64,000 nt of DNA from Labrys sp. KNU-23. GTDB lineage: Bacteria > Pseudomonadota > Alphaproteobacteria > Rhizobiales > Labraceae. The stretch is taken from contig NZ_CP043489.1 in assembly GCF_008330945.1 (NCBI RefSeq), forward strand, positions 1,240,001 through 1,304,000, given 5' to 3'. Position 1 is the stretch's first letter. Every line of letters begins with the position of its first letter. This document shows, piece by piece, positions 52,186-60,410 of this stretch. The position numbers and the translations under genes are program-made. The notes below the pieces were generated by a model. The model ran no database searches, was not told where the DNA came from, and worked only from the letters and a program-made list of their open reading frames with translations.

Positions 52186-54273
52186 TTGAAACCTAACAGA
52201 TTTCCATCGCCGGACACCTCCGACGTGCCATTACTCTCGGTCCATGAGAGTGGCCGCACCTGGTTTTCCGCCGACGTCTATTCGCAAGCCGTGCGTGACG
52301 AATGCACTGATCTGGTCAAGCGTGCCGACAATGTCGAAACCGCCCAGGTTGCGCTTCCGCGCCTGAGATATCTGCTTTCCCGCTTTCCGGGAGAGTTGGA
52401 CGTCAATCTCTCCCACGCGCTCGTCGCCGAGATGACCCGTGTCCGGGAGGGCATGCTGGAGCTGTGGACTGAGGTCCACGAAAAATTTCCAGACAATTAC
52501 CGGGCCCTGCAATACCGGTTGCGCTGGCTGTCACGGCACCAGCGTGTGGCCGAGGGTCGCGAGATCCTGGAACGCCACTATCCCGACCTGCCTTGCGAGG
52601 AGGATCGTCGTCTCAGCAAGGCCGAGCTTTTTGTCGAGCTGCGTGAAATAGACAGCGCCAAAGCGCTGTTCGTCTCCGCCCTGGCCGACTTCCCCGCTTC
52701 CAGGAACGCCCCACTCCTCTACGCCAGGCGCCTGCGTGAATGGGGCGAGTTGACCGAAGCCCTCGCGGTCCTGGACCGGCTTCTGGCGTCGGGACAGGCC
52801 CCCAGGAACGCCCTGGCGATGGCCCAGGAACTGCGCAAGGGCATGGAAGTCCTCGACAGGCACGCACCGGACTGGCGGACATGCGGCATGCCTGCACGCA
52901 TCGTGGTCCTGAAGGCGGCCATCGACCTTTTCCGCGGCCGATCCGTGCGCCCGATGGCAGCGGGGCAACTCGGCTCCATCTCGCTCATCACGGGCAGTCT
53001 CGGCACCGGCGGCGCGGAACGCCAGCTCGCCCGGACAGCCGCGCGGCTGGAACGCACCCGACGCGAAAGCGGCAGCATCTCGGGCCGGCAGATCCGGGGT
53101 CCTATTCAGGTCGTGGTCAAATCGCTTAGCCGCGAGAACAACCACGATTTCTTCCTGCCGATGATCGCCTGCGAGCAGGTCGAGGCCTATCAGATCGACA
53201 ACATGACGCCGGCCCGCCCGGCGGAACTGGCGGCTGAAGACAGCGATCTTCGTCATTTGCTGCCCCTGGTACCGGCCCACGCAACCTTCGGCACGCAGCG
53301 CCTGGTCGAGCATTTTCGCCGGCATGGCACCGACATCGCCTATATCTGGCAGGATGGCGCCGTCCTGTTCGCCGCACTGGCAGCCCTCGTCGCCGGCGTT
53401 CCGCGCATCGTCCTCAATGTGCGCGGCCTGCCGCCGGTTTTGCGCCCTCATCTGTTCAGGGGCGAATATGAGCCGATGTACCGTGCGCTGGCCCAGATCC
53501 CCGGCGTGGAATTCATGAGCAACAGCCATGCCGCCGCCAAGGCCTATTGCGACTGGCTCGGCCTGTCGCCGGAGCGTTTCACCATCGTCCACAACGGGGT
53601 CGAGCACCTACCGCCCGAGCCGAACGAGACCGATGAGGAGCGCTGGCAGAAATTCGAACGGCGCACCGCGGGCGCCACGGAGACGATCGGCGGCGTGTTC
53701 CGCATCGACGTCGACAAGCGCCCGGAACTGTGGATCGATTTCGTTCGCGCCTATCATGAGGCCCGGCCCAACGCCCGTTTCGTCCTGGTCGGCAGCGGGC
53801 CGCTGCTGCCCCGCGTGCGCCAGCGTGCCGCCGAACTCGGCATTGCGGACCGAATCCTGTTCGTCGGCCGTTCGGCCAGCGTCGGCTACTGGTTGGCGAA
53901 GATGGATGCTTTCGTGCTGCTGTCGCGCTTCGAGGGCCTGCCCAACGTACTGATCGAGGCCCAGCTCGCCGGCATTCCGGTGGTGAGCACCCCGGCCGGC
54001 GGCGCCTGCGAAACCTTCACGCCAGGCGTGACGGGGTTGGCCACCGACACGGTCGAGGCGGTCGATCTTGAGGCGTTGTGCGCCAAGGTGGGCCACGTCG
54101 TCGACTGGCGGCGCTCCGATCCAGACCTTGCGGACCGCATCCGACAGATCGCTTCCGAACGCTTCTCCACCACCCTGATGGTGCAGCGAACCGTGGATTT
54201 GTTGGCAAACCCGCCGGCGGCAGATCCCCCAGCCGAACAACCCCAGAAATACAAGAGGGCCCGCGCCCGCTGA
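52186..54273 (+). CDS. TPR-linked GT4-type glycosyltransferase (paralogue 1)
   Basis: A 695-residue protein. Residues 1-260 are helical, with TPR-like pairs (DNYRALQYRLRWLSRHQRVA, ELREIDSAKALFVSALADFP, LREWGELTEALAVLDRLLAS). From about 265 to 670 comes a GT-B glycosyltransferase of the GT4 type: a GSLGTGGAERQ loop near 270, YIWQDGAVLFAALAALVAGV, IVHNGVEHL, and the donor-site E583-GLPNVLIE-A motif with STPAGGACETF. It has no membrane helix. The only start available is a TTG at 52186 preceded by GGATAGG. A paralogue lies at 58293-60392. The acceptor and sugar are unknown; a surface glycan or protein target is likely. Confidence 0.88.
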   Translation: MKPNRFPSPDTSDVPLLSVHESGRTWFSADVYSQAVRDECTDLVKRADNVETAQVALPRLRYLLSRFPGELDVNLSHALVAEMTRVREGMLELWTEVHEKFPDNYRALQYRLRWLSRHQRVAEGREILERHYPDLPCEEDRRLSKAELFVELREIDSAKALFVSALADFPASRNAPLLYARRLREWGELTEALAVLDRLLASGQAPRNALAMAQELRKGMEVLDRHAPDWRTCGMPARIVVLKAAIDLFRGRSVRPMAAGQLGSISLITGSLGTGGAERQLARTAARLERTRRESGSISGRQIRGPIQVVVKSLSRENNHDFFLPMIACEQVEAYQIDNMTPARPAELAAEDSDLRHLLPLVPAHATFGTQRLVEHFRRHGTDIAYIWQDGAVLFAALAALVAGVPRIVLNVRGLPPVLRPHLFRGEYEPMYRALAQIPGVEFMSNSHAAAKAYCDWLGLSPERFTIVHNGVEHLPPEPNETDEERWQKFERRTAGATETIGGVFRIDVDKRPELWIDFVRAYHEARPNARFVLVGSGPLLPRVRQRAAELGIADRILFVGRSASVGYWLAKMDAFVLLSRFEGLPNVLIEAQLAGIPVVSTPAGGACETFTPGVTGLATDTVEAVDLEALCAKVGHVVDWRRSDPDLADRIRQIASERFSTTLMVQRTVDLLANPPAADPPAEQPQKYKRARAR

Positions 54274-54593
54274 ACCTGGCAGCCGGAAGCTTGCTGTCGA
54301 CGGCATCGTCGACATGGAATTTGACCGTATCAGGAATTATGATCGTAACAAAAATACGCTTATTGTAATAATTATAATCTGAATATCTAAAAATTCGTAA
54401 TATAACATAGTTAAATAGTATTTAGTATTGCCACTATAACGACAAATTCAGATGCTGTACTGGCCATCTGGCCCAAAAAGACACACTGATTCACACCGAA
54501 CGCTTCTGATCATCCCCACGTGGTCAGATCAATTGATCACATGTGGTGATCGCCGAGTGCCTGCCCAGGCAAATATGACGAGTGAGATAGAAG
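54274..54593. promoter_or_regulatory. AT-rich promoter region with palindrome
   Basis: The 320-base gap between the first glycosyltransferase and the TPR gene falls to well under 50% G+C in its first half. GATCAATTGATC at 54527-54538 is a perfect 12-bp palindrome inside a longer imperfect one (about 54509-54552, CCACGTGG and CATGTGG arms). It lies 56-67 bases upstream of the TPR gene start, a suitable place for an operator. AT-rich islands next to glycan genes are typical targets of Ros/MucR- or H-NS-like silencers. Confidence 0.45.
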
Positions 54594-55979
54594 ATGGACA
54601 TTGCGAACGACGCCTTCTCGAAAGCCTCCTTCGGCCATAGCGTCATTCCCGGCCCTGCAAGCTGGACCCAGTCGAAGCGGCGCATATCGCCTTCGGCGCC
54701 GGAATTGCGCAGCCATCTCGAAACCATGCGCGATGCCTGGCAGGCTTCGAACTGGGATGCGGTAATCGCCGAAGCAGACAAATTGCTGGCGATTTCGCCC
54801 AGTCACGCCAATGCGCTGAAGATGCGCCTGAGGGCCGCCATCAACACCGGCCAGCTCGACAAGGTCGCGCAATCGGCCGTCGCCGCAGCCGAAGCGCATC
54901 CCTCGACCGCATTCATGGCAGCCAAGAAGCTCCTGAGCGGCCAGCAGGTCGAAGACGCCGCCAAGGTCCTGATCGCCATTCGCCATGCCGACTCCGGCAC
55001 TATCGAGGGCTTCGACGATATCACCACGCGTGTCGGCAACAATCTCGTCAAGGCCGCTGCCGAGTTCGAACGGGCGGGTGACCAGGACGGCTATCGCCGC
55101 GTGCTTCGCCTTGGCAACACGGTCGCTCCCGCCGATCCAGTCTTGCGCAAGCGTATCATCGCCCTGCGCAACGCCGTGGTGGACCAGGCCAAGCAGGCCG
55201 ATCTCGAGCAGGATCCCGCCGGCTTCGCAGCCGCTTGGGAACAGGTCCTCAAGGTCGATCCCCGCCATCCCACGGCGACCAAGCGTTTGGCGACCGCCGC
55301 CGAGCGGACCGGCACCCCGGAACGCGCACTTGAACTGTGGTCGCGCCTGCTGGACATCGACCCCACCGATCAGGCTGCCGCCAAGCGCCTTGCCCGTGCC
55401 GCCGGACAGGCAGAACTGGAATATACGGGCCTGGTGACCCTCTATCAGGCTGGCCTGGCTGCGCCCGACGTCGACTATGTCAACCGCCTGATCCTACGCG
55501 TCCGCCGCGCGGGCAAGCTTGCCCTGCGTGGTGGCGAGGCGCGCAAGGCGGCGCTTCACCTCGCGCTGCTGGCCAAGGTCGGCCAGGATGACGACGAGCT
55601 GCAGCTGCTGCGCCGCAAGGTCGCTGCCATCCTCTCCAAGGAGCTGAGCTCCCATCGCCGCGAGAAACGGCCGGCCGAGGCTGCGGAGGTTGCCTATCTC
55701 CTGCTCCAGATCGATCCGGAAAACGTGCCGGCCCTGACGGCGGTGGCGCATCACCTCTACCAGACGCACGCCTTCACCGACTCGGCCAACTACTACCAGC
55801 GCGTCCTCGAGCTCAAGCCGGACTCGGCCACCCATTGGCTGCATCTGGCGCGGGCGAGCCACCGGGCCGGCGATCTCGCCACGGCCTCGGCCGCGGTGAC
55901 CCGCAGCCGCGAACTCGCACCGGACAACAGCGCCAGCAAGAACCTTGAAGGCTTGCTGAACCTCAAGCTGGCGAGCTGA
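54594..55979 (+). CDS. TPR-repeat protein of the glycan cluster
   Basis: A 461-residue protein without signal peptide or membrane helix. It consists almost wholly of TPR-like helical pairs, clearest at 41-75 (MRDAWQASNWDAVIAEADKL), 205-260 (AAWEQVLKVDPRHPTATKRL, TGTPERALELWSRLLDIDPT) and 365-455 (AEVAYLLLQIDPENVPALTA, DSANYYQRVLELKPDSATHW). No catalytic domain is visible. GAGATAGAAG lies just before the ATG. It probably acts as a scaffold or acceptor-recognition partner for the neighbouring TPR-linked glycosyltransferases. That is inference from shared architecture and position. Confidence 0.85.
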   Translation: MDIANDAFSKASFGHSVIPGPASWTQSKRRISPSAPELRSHLETMRDAWQASNWDAVIAEADKLLAISPSHANALKMRLRAAINTGQLDKVAQSAVAAAEAHPSTAFMAAKKLLSGQQVEDAAKVLIAIRHADSGTIEGFDDITTRVGNNLVKAAAEFERAGDQDGYRRVLRLGNTVAPADPVLRKRIIALRNAVVDQAKQADLEQDPAGFAAAWEQVLKVDPRHPTATKRLATAAERTGTPERALELWSRLLDIDPTDQAAAKRLARAAGQAELEYTGLVTLYQAGLAAPDVDYVNRLILRVRRAGKLALRGGEARKAALHLALLAKVGQDDDELQLLRRKVAAILSKELSSHRREKRPAEAAEVAYLLLQIDPENVPALTAVAHHLYQTHAFTDSANYYQRVLELKPDSATHWLHLARASHRAGDLATASAAVTRSRELAPDNSASKNLEGLLNLKLAS

Positions 55980-55982
55980 ACC

Positions 55983-56083
55983 CAAAGCGTCTCGTGATCC
56001 GGCGTCCGCGCCGGGCCTCGCAAGGCACATCCGAACGAAAAGTTGGAGCAAAGGCGCGTTCTGCCTGAACGCGCCTTGTTCCG
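55983..56083. repeat. Two-hairpin repeat element, copy D
   Basis: Hairpin 2 (TTGGAGCAAAGGCGCGTTC at 56043-56061 with GAACGCGCCTTGTTCC at 56067-56082) is near perfect. Upstream, the hairpin 1 remnant (AAGCGTCTCGTGATCCGG and CGCAAGGCACATCC) is degenerate, as in copy B. It lies just before the GTG of the second glycosyltransferase, whose ribosome site (GGAGATCAAG) begins eight bases after the element. Confidence 0.8.
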
Positions 56084-56100
56084 AGGAGCCGGAGATCAAG

Positions 56101-58296
56101 GTGAGCAGAGTGACCGAAGCGCCGGGGCTGCATCGTAACGGCGATGTGCCGGCAGAACATGTGAGTCCCAGGACGACCTCCTTCGATGACAGTCAGCTCG
56201 AAGGGGCTGCGATTGCCATGGGCGGCGCCCTGCACGGTTCCGGTTCCTCCGCCCCCCGCAAGACCAAGCCTGTGGCCGTTGCCGTACCGCAGGCTTCTTC
56301 TCCCGACCTCGAACTGCGGGCCTCGCTCGATCGCGAGGAGGCCGCGACACGGCGTATCCGGGAACTCGAAGCCGAACTGGCCGAGCGCTCGCTGGCCGAG
56401 GACAAGGTCGCACTCTCCACCCGGCTGCAGCAGCTGGAACGTGACCTCGACGTCTATCGCGAAGCCAAGCGCAGCGCGGAACTTGCCGTGCTCGACACCC
56501 GCAGTGTCTGGAAGCATGCCGAGCAACGCATCACCAAGCTGCGCGAAAGCCATACCTATCGGCTCGGCCAGGTGATGATGACCGGGTTTTCGAGCTGGCG
56601 CGACCGCATGCGCCTGCCGGCCCGCATCGCCGCGTGGTATCGCGATTATCGCCATTCGCTCTCGCTGCCGGCCGATCTCGTGCCGACAGGCGCAGCCCCC
56701 GAATATCTGCAACTGTCCGAGATCGCCCTCGCCAAGGCGCACAAGGAGGGCCTGGCCGCGGCCGAGCGCTGGATCCAGGATCAGCGCCCGCGCGGCAGCG
56801 TGCTGTCGCGCGTACTGCTCGATCTCGCCAAGCAAGCCCGAACCGCCGATCCGGCCGCCGCCGTCGCGCTCGCCAAGGCCGCCGCCGAAGCCGATCCGAA
56901 CGAGGGACGGATCAAGCTCCTGGCCTTCACGCTCATGGATACCGGCTCGATCGACGAGGCCAGCGCCATTCTCCAGGAAGCCCTGCGCGCCGGCGCGGCC
57001 CTCAATGCGACGGAGACCCGCCGCTACGAGGAACTGATGGCGCTCGAGCGCTTCAAGGACCAGGGCATCCGCTTGCCCAGGCCCGTATCGCGCAAGGCAC
57101 CGGGAGCACGCCTCAACATCCTGCTCTATGTGCCGCAGTCCCTGCCCTATCACTGGTCCTCCACCAGCATGCGTACGCATGCCCTGGCGCAGGAGCTGGC
57201 CAGGCATGGCTGCTCCGTGCGCGTGGTGACACAGCCCGGCTATCCCGTGCGCAATACCGGAGCCTCCCGCAAATCCGGACCGGACATGGTGGATGGCATC
57301 GCCTATCACCGCATGGCCCCCATCGAGACCGCACCGGCCATCATCGATCAGTATGCCCGCGACGCCGGCGTCGCATTGGGACGGACCGCCAGGACGCTCG
57401 AAGCCGATATCCTCGTAGTGGCGACCGATCTGGAGGCGGCCTACCCAGCCGCCATCGCGGCCCGGATGTCGGGCGCCGCCCTGGTGCTCGATTGCCAGCG
57501 GCTGGCAGCGGGGACCGACACCGCTTCGGCGAACGACAAGGCAGCGCTGCTTGGCCGGGCCGACGAGGCTCTCGTCGCGGAGGCCAGCCTCGTGCTCACC
57601 CGCTGGCCCGGCGCATCCGAAGCCCTGGCCGCCCGGCAGGTACCGCCGGCCAAACTGCTGATGCTGGGCGAGAGCGCGCCTGCCTTCAAGGCGGACGAGA
57701 AGACACCCGCCTGGCGCAGCGACCCCGCTCTCAAGGACCGGCTGGTTCTCGGCTATGTCGGCGATCCCTATGAGGACCTCGACCTGGAAGGCCTCGGCGA
57801 TGCTTTCGACATGCTCGTGGCCAATGGGATCGACGTTGGGCTGGCGGTTTTCGGCGTGGGCTCGCGCTTCCTCAAGCTGCATGAGCGCTTGAGCCATAGG
57901 GGCCACGGCGAACGCGTGCTCTTCCCCGGCCGCCCCAAGGTCGGCTCGATCGCCGAAGCCTACAAGGCCATCGACATCTTCGTCACCCCGACCCTCGCTG
58001 CTACATCCCGAACCGAGCGGACCCGGTTCGAACTCGTCGACGCGCTCCTGCACGGCAAGACCATCGTGGCATCCGACGGCCCGGTGGCACGCGCCATCCT
58101 GGGCGACGCTGCAGTCTGGATCGATGACGGCGAGAATGGCCTCTTCGAAACGCTCAGCCGGCTCGCCGACGACGCCTCGCAGCGGGGCACGCAGCAGGAA
58201 AGGAGCGCCGGCCGCGCCGAGCAATGGCGCTCCCTGTCCTCTGCAGCCTTCCTGGTCGAACAGCTTCGCAACACCCGCGCGGTTGCCTCGTCATGA
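56101..58296 (+). CDS. Coiled-coil/TPR-like/GT4 glycosyltransferase
   Basis: A 731-residue protein read from the GTG at 56101 (GGAG nine bases upstream). Residues about 60-150 form a charged coiled coil (TRRIRELEAELAERSLAEDK, RLQQLERDLDVYREAKRSAE), then a SHTYRLGQVMMTGF segment of the kind that often precedes glycosyltransferase domains. Residues 200-320 have TPR-like helices (AAAVALAKAAAEADPNEGRI). Residues about 335-720 form a GT-B domain: LLYVPQSLPYHWSSTSMRTH, LVLGYVGDPYEDLDLEGLGD and HGKTIVASDGPVARAILGD. The acceptor is unknown. It is coupled by an ATGA overlap to the next gene. Confidence 0.85.
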   Translation: MSRVTEAPGLHRNGDVPAEHVSPRTTSFDDSQLEGAAIAMGGALHGSGSSAPRKTKPVAVAVPQASSPDLELRASLDREEAATRRIRELEAELAERSLAEDKVALSTRLQQLERDLDVYREAKRSAELAVLDTRSVWKHAEQRITKLRESHTYRLGQVMMTGFSSWRDRMRLPARIAAWYRDYRHSLSLPADLVPTGAAPEYLQLSEIALAKAHKEGLAAAERWIQDQRPRGSVLSRVLLDLAKQARTADPAAAVALAKAAAEADPNEGRIKLLAFTLMDTGSIDEASAILQEALRAGAALNATETRRYEELMALERFKDQGIRLPRPVSRKAPGARLNILLYVPQSLPYHWSSTSMRTHALAQELARHGCSVRVVTQPGYPVRNTGASRKSGPDMVDGIAYHRMAPIETAPAIIDQYARDAGVALGRTARTLEADILVVATDLEAAYPAAIAARMSGAALVLDCQRLAAGTDTASANDKAALLGRADEALVAEASLVLTRWPGASEALAARQVPPAKLLMLGESAPAFKADEKTPAWRSDPALKDRLVLGYVGDPYEDLDLEGLGDAFDMLVANGIDVGLAVFGVGSRFLKLHERLSHRGHGERVLFPGRPKVGSIAEAYKAIDIFVTPTLAATSRTERTRFELVDALLHGKTIVASDGPVARAILGDAAVWIDDGENGLFETLSRLADDASQRGTQQERSAGRAEQWRSLSSAAFLVEQLRNTRAVASS

Positions 58297-60392
58297 TGGC
58301 TTTCCGCACCCACACTGCCGTGCAGCCGGTGGATGACGCCGGCGCAAGCGGCGACGCGCCGGCGCCGGTAGCCCATGAGACCTCGGCACGCGACATCGTC
58401 TCGGCCGCGGTGGCCAACGGCCTGCGCGCGGGCAATGGCGCACAGCGCGTGACCACCGCCGAAGTCAACCAGGCCCGCGACATCTCCAACGCGATGCGCC
58501 GGCTGCCCGAACTCACCGAGGCCCTCGACAAGCTGCTGCCCTATGTGATCAAGCATCCCCGTGAGGAGCGCTTCCAGGCCCTGGTCGCCCGTGCGCTGGA
58601 GCGCGTGCAGGATCCACGCGCCCTTCTGGTCTGGCGCGGCATCGACGAGCGTTTTCCGACCTCGCGCGAGGCCTTCTTCCGCGTGCTGCGCTGGACCATC
58701 CGCATCGACGGCGTCGATGCGGGCAGGAAGCTTCATTCCGGGCGCTTCGCCGAAGAGCCGGAAGATCCCCCGCAGCTGCTGATCTACGGGCGCGGCCTGA
58801 TCGAACTCAAGGATTTCGACGGCGCCGAGGCGGCGTTCGGCCAGCTCGTCGAAATGGACTCGACGCCCGAATCCGTGCTGGTGGCGCTCGGACGCCTCTA
58901 TGTCTCGCTGGGACAGCCGATGCGGGCCCGCGAGATCATCGAATTCGCGCGCGGCAAGTTCGGCGAGACCAAGCATATCGCCCAGACCCAGGCACGGATC
59001 GAACAGGATCTGCGCAGCCTCGGCGAGCTCGTGCCCGATCACGCCGACAGCGACGACCACCTGCCCAATCTGGTGATCGAACGCGTCTTCGAGATGGCCA
59101 TCGCCCAGCGTGAGGCGAACACGGTCTTCGAGCCGCGCCGCTTCGTCGGGCCGGTCGTGCTGATCAATGGCAGCCTGGGATCGGGCGGTGCCGAACGCCA
59201 GTTCACCAACACGGCGCTCGGCCTGAACCGGGCCATCCATGCGGCGAGCCCGATTGCCGATGCCGACATCATGGGCCCCATCCATGTGGTCTGCAGCTCG
59301 CTGCATTCGCGGGCCGGCGCCGATTTCTTCGTACCGCAATTCGTGGAAGCGGGCCTGCCAATCCATGAATATTCGCTGTTTGCCGAATATGGCGGACGCC
59401 CGCGCTATTCCCGCGTCAAGGAACTGATCGGCTTCCTCGACCATTTACCGACGCAGATGCGGACGGGCGTGATCAGGCTCACCGACGCGCTGAACTATAT
59501 CCGTCCCGACATCGTGCATATCTGGCAGGACGGTTCCGTCCTCGCCACCGGCCTGGCCGCCCTGCTGGCGGGTGTGCCCCGCATCCTGCTCGGCGTGCGC
59601 ACGCTGCCGCCGGAAGATCGCTTCGAACGCAACAAGCCGGAATATGAAGCGGTCTATCGCTCGCTGCTCTCGGCGCGGGGCGTTGCCATCGTGGCGAACT
59701 CGCAGGCTGCCGGCGAGCGCTACGAGGCCTGGCTCAAGCTGCCGCGCGGATCGGTGCGCATCATCCCCAACGGACTCGATCCCCTGAGCACGGCAACCGA
59801 CGAGAAGACCCTGGCCCTGACCCGCAAGCTCGAGAGCTTCGACGTCAAGGCCGGCTTCACCGTCGGCTCGGTCATGCGCTTCGACGACAACAAGCGTCCG
59901 CTGCTCTGGCTGGAAACCGCGGCGAGCCTCGCCGCGCGCGTGCCCGATGCCCGCTTCATCCTGGTGGGTGACGGCCCCCTGCTCGGCAAGGCGACCGCCT
60001 ATGCCGAGGAATTGGGCATTGCCGATCGCGTGCTGTTCACCGGGCGCTCGCCCCGCGTCGGCCATTGGCTGTCGCATATGGACGTCTTCTTGCTGCTGTC
60101 CCGTCACGAGGGCCTGCCCAACGTGCTGATCGAGGCCCAGTTCAGCGGCGTTCCCGTCGTCACCACGCCGGCGGGCGGGGCCGCCGAGACGCTGATGCCC
60201 AAGGTCAGCGGAACCGTCCTGCCCTCGATCGACAATCTGGAACCGGATGCCATCGCCAGCCAGGTGCTGGCCTGGCGTCGCGACCACCAGGAACGCGCGG
60301 ACCTCGCCACCAATGTGGCGCAATGGTCCCGCGAGCGCTTTTCCATGCGCCGCATGCTGGAGCTGACCGTCGATGCCTATCTCGACCGCTAA
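58293..60392 (+). CDS. TPR-linked GT4-type glycosyltransferase (paralogue 2)
   Basis: A 699-residue protein. It starts at the ATG that overlaps the previous stop; an open frame back to 58224 is not needed. The N-terminal 250 residues are TPR-like (LIELKDFDGAEAAFGQLVEM, VALGRLYVSLGQPMRAREII). The GT-B half matches paralogue 1 closely: GSLGSGGAERQ near 292, HIWQDGSVLATGLAALLAGV, IIPNGLDPL, VGSVMRFDDNKRPLLWLETA and E606-GLPNVLIE-A with TTPAGGAAETL. Conservation of the GSLGxGGAERQ and WQDG motifs in both copies marks a distinct subfamily. It lies 18 bases before the TPR/acyltransferase-like gene. Confidence 0.9.
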   Translation: MMAFRTHTAVQPVDDAGASGDAPAPVAHETSARDIVSAAVANGLRAGNGAQRVTTAEVNQARDISNAMRRLPELTEALDKLLPYVIKHPREERFQALVARALERVQDPRALLVWRGIDERFPTSREAFFRVLRWTIRIDGVDAGRKLHSGRFAEEPEDPPQLLIYGRGLIELKDFDGAEAAFGQLVEMDSTPESVLVALGRLYVSLGQPMRAREIIEFARGKFGETKHIAQTQARIEQDLRSLGELVPDHADSDDHLPNLVIERVFEMAIAQREANTVFEPRRFVGPVVLINGSLGSGGAERQFTNTALGLNRAIHAASPIADADIMGPIHVVCSSLHSRAGADFFVPQFVEAGLPIHEYSLFAEYGGRPRYSRVKELIGFLDHLPTQMRTGVIRLTDALNYIRPDIVHIWQDGSVLATGLAALLAGVPRILLGVRTLPPEDRFERNKPEYEAVYRSLLSARGVAIVANSQAAGERYEAWLKLPRGSVRIIPNGLDPLSTATDEKTLALTRKLESFDVKAGFTVGSVMRFDDNKRPLLWLETAASLAARVPDARFILVGDGPLLGKATAYAEELGIADRVLFTGRSPRVGHWLSHMDVFLLLSRHEGLPNVLIEAQFSGVPVVTTPAGGAAETLMPKVSGTVLPSIDNLEPDAIASQVLAWRRDHQERADLATNVAQWSRERFSMRRMLELTVDAYLDR

Positions 60393-60410
60393 TCCGCGAG
60401 GCGACAGCGC

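Noticed and set aside
55963..58224. 753-codon open frame on the reverse strand opposite the coiled-coil glycosyltransferase
   Set aside because: A shadow of the forward gene, with no start context or recognisable motif.
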